A stretch of DNA of 64,000 bases. It comes from Cricetomys ansorgei (Eukaryota > Chordata > Mammalia > Rodentia > Nesomyidae). Shown here piece after piece: positions 59,055-64,000 of the stretch. The position numbers and the translations under genes are program-made. How positions within the stretch are numbered: the stretch's first letter is position 1; the number at the start of each line of letters is the position of its first letter. The DNA lies in contig JAMJFZ010001133.1 in NCBI GenBank assembly GCA_026225945.1, positions 13,096,001 through 13,160,000 on the forward strand, in the 5' to 3' direction. The notes under the pieces are model-generated. The model ran no database searches and was not told where the DNA came from. It saw only the letters and a list, made by a program, of their open reading frames with translations.

Positions 59055-59452
59055 TGTAGCAGAACATTTTGAATAGCTTTTTGTCCTGTGTAGCCTTCCT
59101 TATGATTGGATGCCACTTCTGGGAACTTGTCTTAGAACATAAATGAGGCAGTGGGCAGTTGGCAGTTGGCAGTTGACAGTTGGTGGGTTGGGTTTGTGAG
59201 ATGCTAGCAGCTCCTGTTCTCCAAGCTAAGGACAGCAAAAAAGGGGCAGTGAACATTTCTTCCTTTTCTCTTTTTCTCTTTCAAGGGCGGCTGAAGAGCA
59301 GTGAGGATTTATTTCGATCTTTTCTTTCTCTTTTATATTAAAGGGTAAAAAGGCACAGTGGGAATCTATTACAAATTAAGAATCAGTGACAGTAGCAATC
59401 AGTTTCAGGAGTCAGAGCCCTGGGGAGTTCCAAGACTCTGTCTTCAGTTACA
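59055..59452 (+). repeat. 3' LTR of the ERV
   Basis: Starts TGTAGCAGAAC, ends CAGTTACA, followed by the target duplication gttctg. Aligns along its whole length with the 5' LTR, with many substitutions and short indels. Confidence 0.92.
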
Positions 59453-59714
59453 GTTCTGTCACATGGGTGACAACTGCTTAAAGGCCAGGTTTTCTTCTGT
59501 GAGAATATTGTAGGTTAGTCTGGAATCTTTCAGTAGGAACTTATTCATTTTAATAGGCAAGGGAAATATGCATAGATATCCATTATAATACCCTAAAATA
59601 TTCACATTTCCAAAATTGGGTCTCTCCTCCCTTCAGCTGAATTCATAACATCCTCATGGATTCTGAGATTCCAGGCAGATCAAAGAGCATCAAATTAGCT
59701 GTTTTTTATTTCTC

Positions 59715-59849
59715 CTGGGAGAGAGTCTGAGAGATCACCTGAAATAGAAATCTCCAGGCACACTGGCATGTAAGTAAATCAGAACTACCATTTTCCAATT
59801 TGGCTCCCCCAGGAGTGACTTCCAGGGCTCAGACCCAGGACGTGCCTGG
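59715..59849 (+). repeat. Inverted duplication, left arm
   Basis: 135 bases whose reverse complement recurs at 60525-60659 with about three mismatches. Arms are separated by about 675 bases. Confidence 0.95.
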
Positions 59850-60439
59850 GATGAGAAAGCTGACCTACCCTGGATGGCCCCCTCCCCTCGCAGTGGCTTT
59901 GGTTCAGTACTTTCATTAACGAAAATGTGTTGCCTAATTTCATGTTTTCTGTTCCAACTGCAAGGAGACTTCTTTTCTCCAATTATTCTAATTTCTGCTC
60001 AAGTAGCCGATAACTCATGGTATATTATCTCTGTCAACACCTCAGGCTGAAACATCACTTAACTGTTGCATCTGCAGCAGAGATAGTCGTGGTAGAAAGT
60101 TTGTCCTTTCAGTTTTGCTGAAGTTCACTGTCATTCTGCTTCCTAAATGGAATCACCATAACAGGTCACAAGTTGGCAACAGGCTGTGGCATGTGACATG
60201 CATCTAGTCACATGGCTTATTGTGAAAGGATTATTTCAGGTTAAATTATACAAAACTACTATTACGATAGGCCAGTAATGGTTGAATACTGATAATTTTA
60301 GCACTAGAAAGGGTGGTGTTTTTCTTTTCTGTTTATCTTCAATGGCATTTAAAATTGGGTAGAAAGGAGAAAAACTAAATGTCAAAATTTCAAATATGTC
60401 TTTTTTCTAGTGGAAAAGAAACAGAGCAGAATGCATTAG

Positions 60440-60524
60440 AGCTGTGGTTGTCGGTCTTGGCTGCCACTGAATACTCTGTATGCCAATCCAAGCGCACTCT
60501 ACCGTGAGCCCCACTGAGTTATAT
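60440..60524 (+). repeat. Possible hAT/MER-type relic
   Basis: 'gctgtggttgtcggtcttggctgccactgaata' resembles the start of MER5/MER3-like elements. Weak. Confidence 0.3.
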
Positions 60525-60659
60525 CCAGGCACGTCCTGGGTCTGAGCCCTGGAAGTCACCCCTGGGGGAGCCAAATTGGAAAATGGTAGTTCTGATTTAC
60601 TTAAATGCCAATGTGCCTGGAGATTTCTATTTCAGGTGATCTCTCAGACTCTCTCCCAG
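60525..60659 (-). repeat. Inverted duplication, right arm
   Basis: Reverse complement of 59715-59849. The arms are far more alike than the surrounding old repeats would be. Confidence 0.95.
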
Positions 60660-60719
60660 AAGTATGGGAACGTTGGTGATGCCCCTTCCTTGATTAGGCT
60701 ATACTTTAGAACAGAGTGA

Positions 60720-61395
60720 TAAAATTCTCTCTTACTATCACATCATGTTGATTGAGCCTCTGTCTTGGCACACTGGAGAAGAGATTTTCTTTCTGGCTTT
60801 CACAGGGATAAGAAATCTTGACTCCCTCCTCTCTCAATCTCTTCTGTTTCCTAGATACATTAGGTGAGCAGCACCCTGCCATGTGCTCCCCAAGTCATGT
60901 ATTGCCTCACCACAGGCACAAAAGCAATGGAGCTAGCCAGCCATGTGATGAAATATTTGAAGCCAAGTGAGCAGCATGGTTATCTTTCATTTTAATATTG
61001 ATTAGATTTAGAATCACCACAGAAATACATTAATATTGGGAGCAGTTTCAAAAGTAAATTATATCGGGAATTTCAGGTGTGTTTGCTAAAAGCTATAACT
61101 AAAGAGCAGCATCTCTCCCTGAATTTGTGTAGCTCTGTCTATAAGCCGGGATCCTGAGCTGAGTAAAAAGGGGAAATTGAACTGAGCACCAACAGTCATC
61201 TCTTTCTGCTTCCCACATTCTCGCTGCCACATCTTCCCTGAGATGATGGACTGGATGGACTCCTTTTTGAAGCTGTGAGCCAAAATAAGTTGCTTCTTGT
61301 CAGGTGTTTTTGTTATAGAAATAAGAAGAGTAATTAACACAATGGCTTATTTCAGGAATTTTGTCGTAGCAATGGAAAGCTGACTAACACAAAGT
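60720..61395 (+). repeat. MaLR-like LTR fragment
   Basis: 'gaagctgtgagccaaaataagttgcttcttgtcaggtgtttttgttatag' and 'gtcgtagcaatggaaagctgactaacaca' match the 3' part of MaLR LTRs. The 5' boundary is unclear. Confidence 0.5.
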
Positions 61396-61449
61396 CAAAG
61401 GGCATAACACATCTGTAGCAGGTAAAAGGAACAGCATACACCGAGACAT

Positions 61450-61820
61450 GAGGCTCTGCTGGAGTGGGGCAGTTAGGGAGCTTCAGCCGTGGGTATGGCT
61501 GGAGAGAGAGTGACAGTGACAGGAAAGGAAGGCTGGGTTGTGGATAGACCTTCAATATCACATGGAGAACTCTGAATTTCAGAAGGCGTGCACACGCGCG
61601 CGTGTGTGTGCGTGTGCGTGCGTGTGGGGGGGGAGGGAGATATCAACCTGGGCATCATGTTAAAGACAGATCAGAGTAAACTAGGAAGGAAGAACTGTAC
61701 AATAGAGTGAGGGAGACCAACTTAGACATTATCAGGAAGCAGTGTGGATTACATGAAAGAGTAATAGTGAAGAATAGAAGTCAAAGTCAGGAGCTATGAA
61801 GATTATTTCAGTTGGAGGGT
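61450..61820 (-). repeat. LINE-2-like relic with (GT)n tract
   Basis: Antisense L2-like phrases (gttagggagcttcagccg, gatcagagtaaactaggaagg) surround a CG/GT-alternating tract (61591-61632) with a following G-run. Confidence 0.4.
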
Positions 61821-61829
61821 TGGATTCAG

Positions 61830-63185
61830 GACCACTAACCTATCTTCCCATGATTATTGCTCTTCCAATTGCTTGTGGCTAAAAGCCTAAATCAATTTCC
61901 CCCTCAAAACCACAGGCCCAAAGAACAATCTGCCCCTCAAGCAGCTGCTTAGCAATTCCAAATCTTTTGTGGCTGATGGTGTCAGTCATTCTGCTGGGTT
62001 TCTGCTCTGTGATAGACATGGAACTGGGGACACGTGGAGGCTGAGACAGAATGTTAAAAGTTCAGCAGAGAATGTTTACATGCTACATGTCAAGGGCATG
62101 GGGTTGTTACCGAAAGTAGGTGTTCAAAAAATATTTGTGACTTCAAAGAACCAAATGCTGTTGGTTGAAGAAGAGGCACTAAATTGGGAGTTCTGGGGAA
62201 GGCTTATCAGAGAGAAGGATATTTGAACTTGGTTTTAAAGAATGGACACGTGGTTTCCAGGAAACACAGAGATAACACTCCACTAAGAAGTGTGGGTAAA
62301 AGCAACAGGATGCAGAGTCGGCTGTGAAGTGATGCTTCTCTTTTGAGATCCAGCATAGGTCCACAGCCATGTTCTGATGAGGCAGGAAGGAAATGATTTC
62401 ATTCTGAAGACAGAGACCTAAATAATCTCAGAAAACCAAAAATAAAAGTGCTGTTTATTTCTGGTTCCTCTGTTAATGTATAATTAACGTTTAGAATAAA
62501 AATCAAGGGAAAAGCTAATTCTAATGTCGGAAATGATTGAAGAAAGACTTCAGAGCATCTAAGAAAGGCCTGAACTTTCTACAAGTCTTTGAGCAGTGGA
62601 GCCTCAAGAGTTAAACCTAGAACCCCAGGTGCCATTTCTGTTTACCTCAGCCATGCCACTCTTCATGAACAGTAAAGCACACGGTTCTGCAGTGCCGTCC
62701 TTTGATGTCAATAGGGGCTTTCAGGCCAGGTGAGCACATGAACTTACTTCAGTCCAGCTGCTGACATAAAGGATTTGGGAGTGACCAAGTCTTAGAGCCT
62801 CTATAGCCATAAGCACCCCACCGTCAATTATTCTCTTTAGCTTACCACATTTTAAATAGGGCATGGATCACAAGTCAATTGCACATTTCTGAGAAAGCAG
62901 TGAAAACCTGCCAGAGGCGAACATTAAATTCTGCGTAACACTGGATGAATTTGATGAAGGCTTTCTGTGAATCAACAATGTGGATCTACATTTGCTGAGG
63001 TGTGAGGGAGGGTTAGGTTTGGGGGAAGAATGTGAATGTGACTTTGAGCTGACGATCATCCGGAGAAGCATGGAGACTTCAGGTGTCACTCTATCCGTCG
63101 AGGATCCAGTGTCACTTGCACTATTGGGTGTTGAATGTCGGCATAAACACAAGTCTCCGTCTCAAGATATATTTAACAAAGAACA
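61830..63185. other. No gene seen
   Basis: Intergenic sequence. Open frames (for example 61969-62226) have no recognisable domain or splice context. Confidence 0.4.
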
Positions 63186-63189
63186 GTAA

Positions 63190-63350
63190 AATTATATACT
63201 CTTACCCCCAAATTATCCAGTTGGCCTTTATTTTAATTGCTGCAAATACTTTGTATACATTAATGGGGCATAAAATGTGATTAATACATGTAAAAATGGG
63301 TAATAAAACTAGAGCAACTAGCATGTTTATCTCTTCAAACATATTTTCTG
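63190..63350 (-). mobile_element. LINE-1 3' end fragment (antisense)
   Basis: 'tttgtatacattaatggggcataaaatgtgattaatacatg' and 'agagcaactagcatgtttatctcttcaaacat' are the antisense of a mammalian L1 3' end. Confidence 0.65.
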
Positions 63351-64000
63351 TGTCTTGGGAGCGTTCAAGCTCTTCTCTTTAGTGCCATTGCTCATAGGAC
63401 AGTAAGCTATTGCTTTATTTTATCATCTAACTTTGACTGCTAATAGGAAGATAGAGGTGCCAGAGGCTGAAAGATTTGGAGACTTCCTCCCAGAAGGGAA
63501 GTTTAAGTTAGCTCCATAGTATGGAGCTGTTAAGAGGACCTGAAAAAGAAGAAAGACATTCCTGTTGGTAGGGAATAAGACAAGGGCAAGCAGAGGTGTG
63601 AAGACCAGAACAGTCTTGAGCAGAAAGAACATTGTTCTTATTGAAGGTGTTCTATTGGGGAGGAGTCTCAACAGCTGAAACAAAAACAAATCCAAGTCTT
63701 AAAAACTGCCCGAAGGAATTAAGAGGATGTAGTAGGCAAGAGGACCCTTGCTGGTCCTCATGCAGGCCCTCAAAAATGGTAGAGAGTGAATGTTCTTAGA
63801 AGTCCTCCTGGCCAGGAAGGTAAAGATGAATTGGATGTAGGGAAAGCTATTTGGAGCAAGCAGTGGCTCTCCAGATTGTTACAGTTACTTGATTCCAGTT
63901 GGCTACAGTGGGATAATGGGAATAGGAATGTATGTGCTTTTCTGATGCAAGGGCACCTTGGCAATTGAGAGCCAAGGTGTAAGTGTCACAGCTTTGGGGG
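63351..64000. other. No gene seen
   Basis: Unrecognised intergenic sequence, possibly old L2 (63460-63720). Confidence 0.35.

Larger units (their letters stand above)
52542..59452 (+). mobile_element. Endogenous retrovirus, class II betaretrovirus-like, no env
   Basis: A complete provirus of about 6.9 kb: two LTRs of about 400 bases, a six-base target duplication gttctg (52536-52541 and 59453-59458), a primer site and a polypurine tract. Gag, dUTPase, protease, RT, RNase H and integrase follow in the usual order. The gag-dUTPase-protease arrangement and 6-bp duplication place it in class II (ERVK-like). The lack of env and the structure resemble rodent mys-type ERVs. Frames are broken by stops and indels and LTRs differ at roughly a tenth of positions by eye, so it is old and not functional. 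Confidence 0.92.

Overview
The window is mammalian nuclear DNA from a muroid rodent. The evidence is dense B1, B2/B3 and ID SINEs, old L2, MIR and MER5A relics, LINE-1 pieces, MaLR LTRs, long microsatellites, and two spliced vertebrate genes sharing one CpG island promoter region and one convergent 3' boundary. Several B1 copies carry a 'gttacaacagagaaacc' variant and the provirus resembles rodent mys-type elements. This would fit a cricetid (vole, hamster or deer-mouse type) better than house mouse, but I cannot settle the species.

Layout. 1-3075 is the end of the last Smad9 intron (+ strand). 3076-3219 is the last Smad9 coding exon, encoding the MH2 C-terminus and the SSVS phospho-tail. The Smad9 3' UTR follows, with candidate poly(A) signals at 4485 and 6317. 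Rfxap lies convergently on the - strand: exon 3 (9576-9686), exon 2 (10481-10588) and exon 1 (12462 to about 12938), inside a CpG island at about 12115-13430. Together the exons give a 231-codon reading frame. The Smad9-Rfxap pair matches the conserved mammalian order in this region. Smad9 is a BMP-signalling transcription factor. Rfxap is a subunit of the RFX complex that drives MHC class II promoters. They are neighbours and not an operon-like unit.

From about 13.6 kb to the end I find no convincing cellular gene. This part is intergenic and repeat-rich: a truncated antisense LINE-1 abutting the CpG island (13640-16065), MER5A, URR1 and MLT1 relics, more antisense LINE-1 ends, a 21-bp minisatellite (37357-37640), a long AT-rich palindrome (36845-37006), a solo LTR with 6-bp target duplication (44540-45047), a nested LTR in a MaLR (50975-51750), and a complete but decayed endogenous retrovirus (52542-59452). 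The provirus has two LTRs, a 6-bp target duplication, a lysine-tRNA-type primer site, gag, dUTPase, protease and pol, no env, and an unrecognised coding-like tail.

The points most worth a second look are the apparent ATG-to-ACG change at the Rfxap start, the unrecognised protein-like segment between integrase and 3' LTR, a recent 135-bp inverted duplication (59715/60525), and the heptad-periodic minisatellite. I found no evidence of an undescribed multi-gene system. Repeat family names are from memory of consensus sequences and were not checked with a repeat database.
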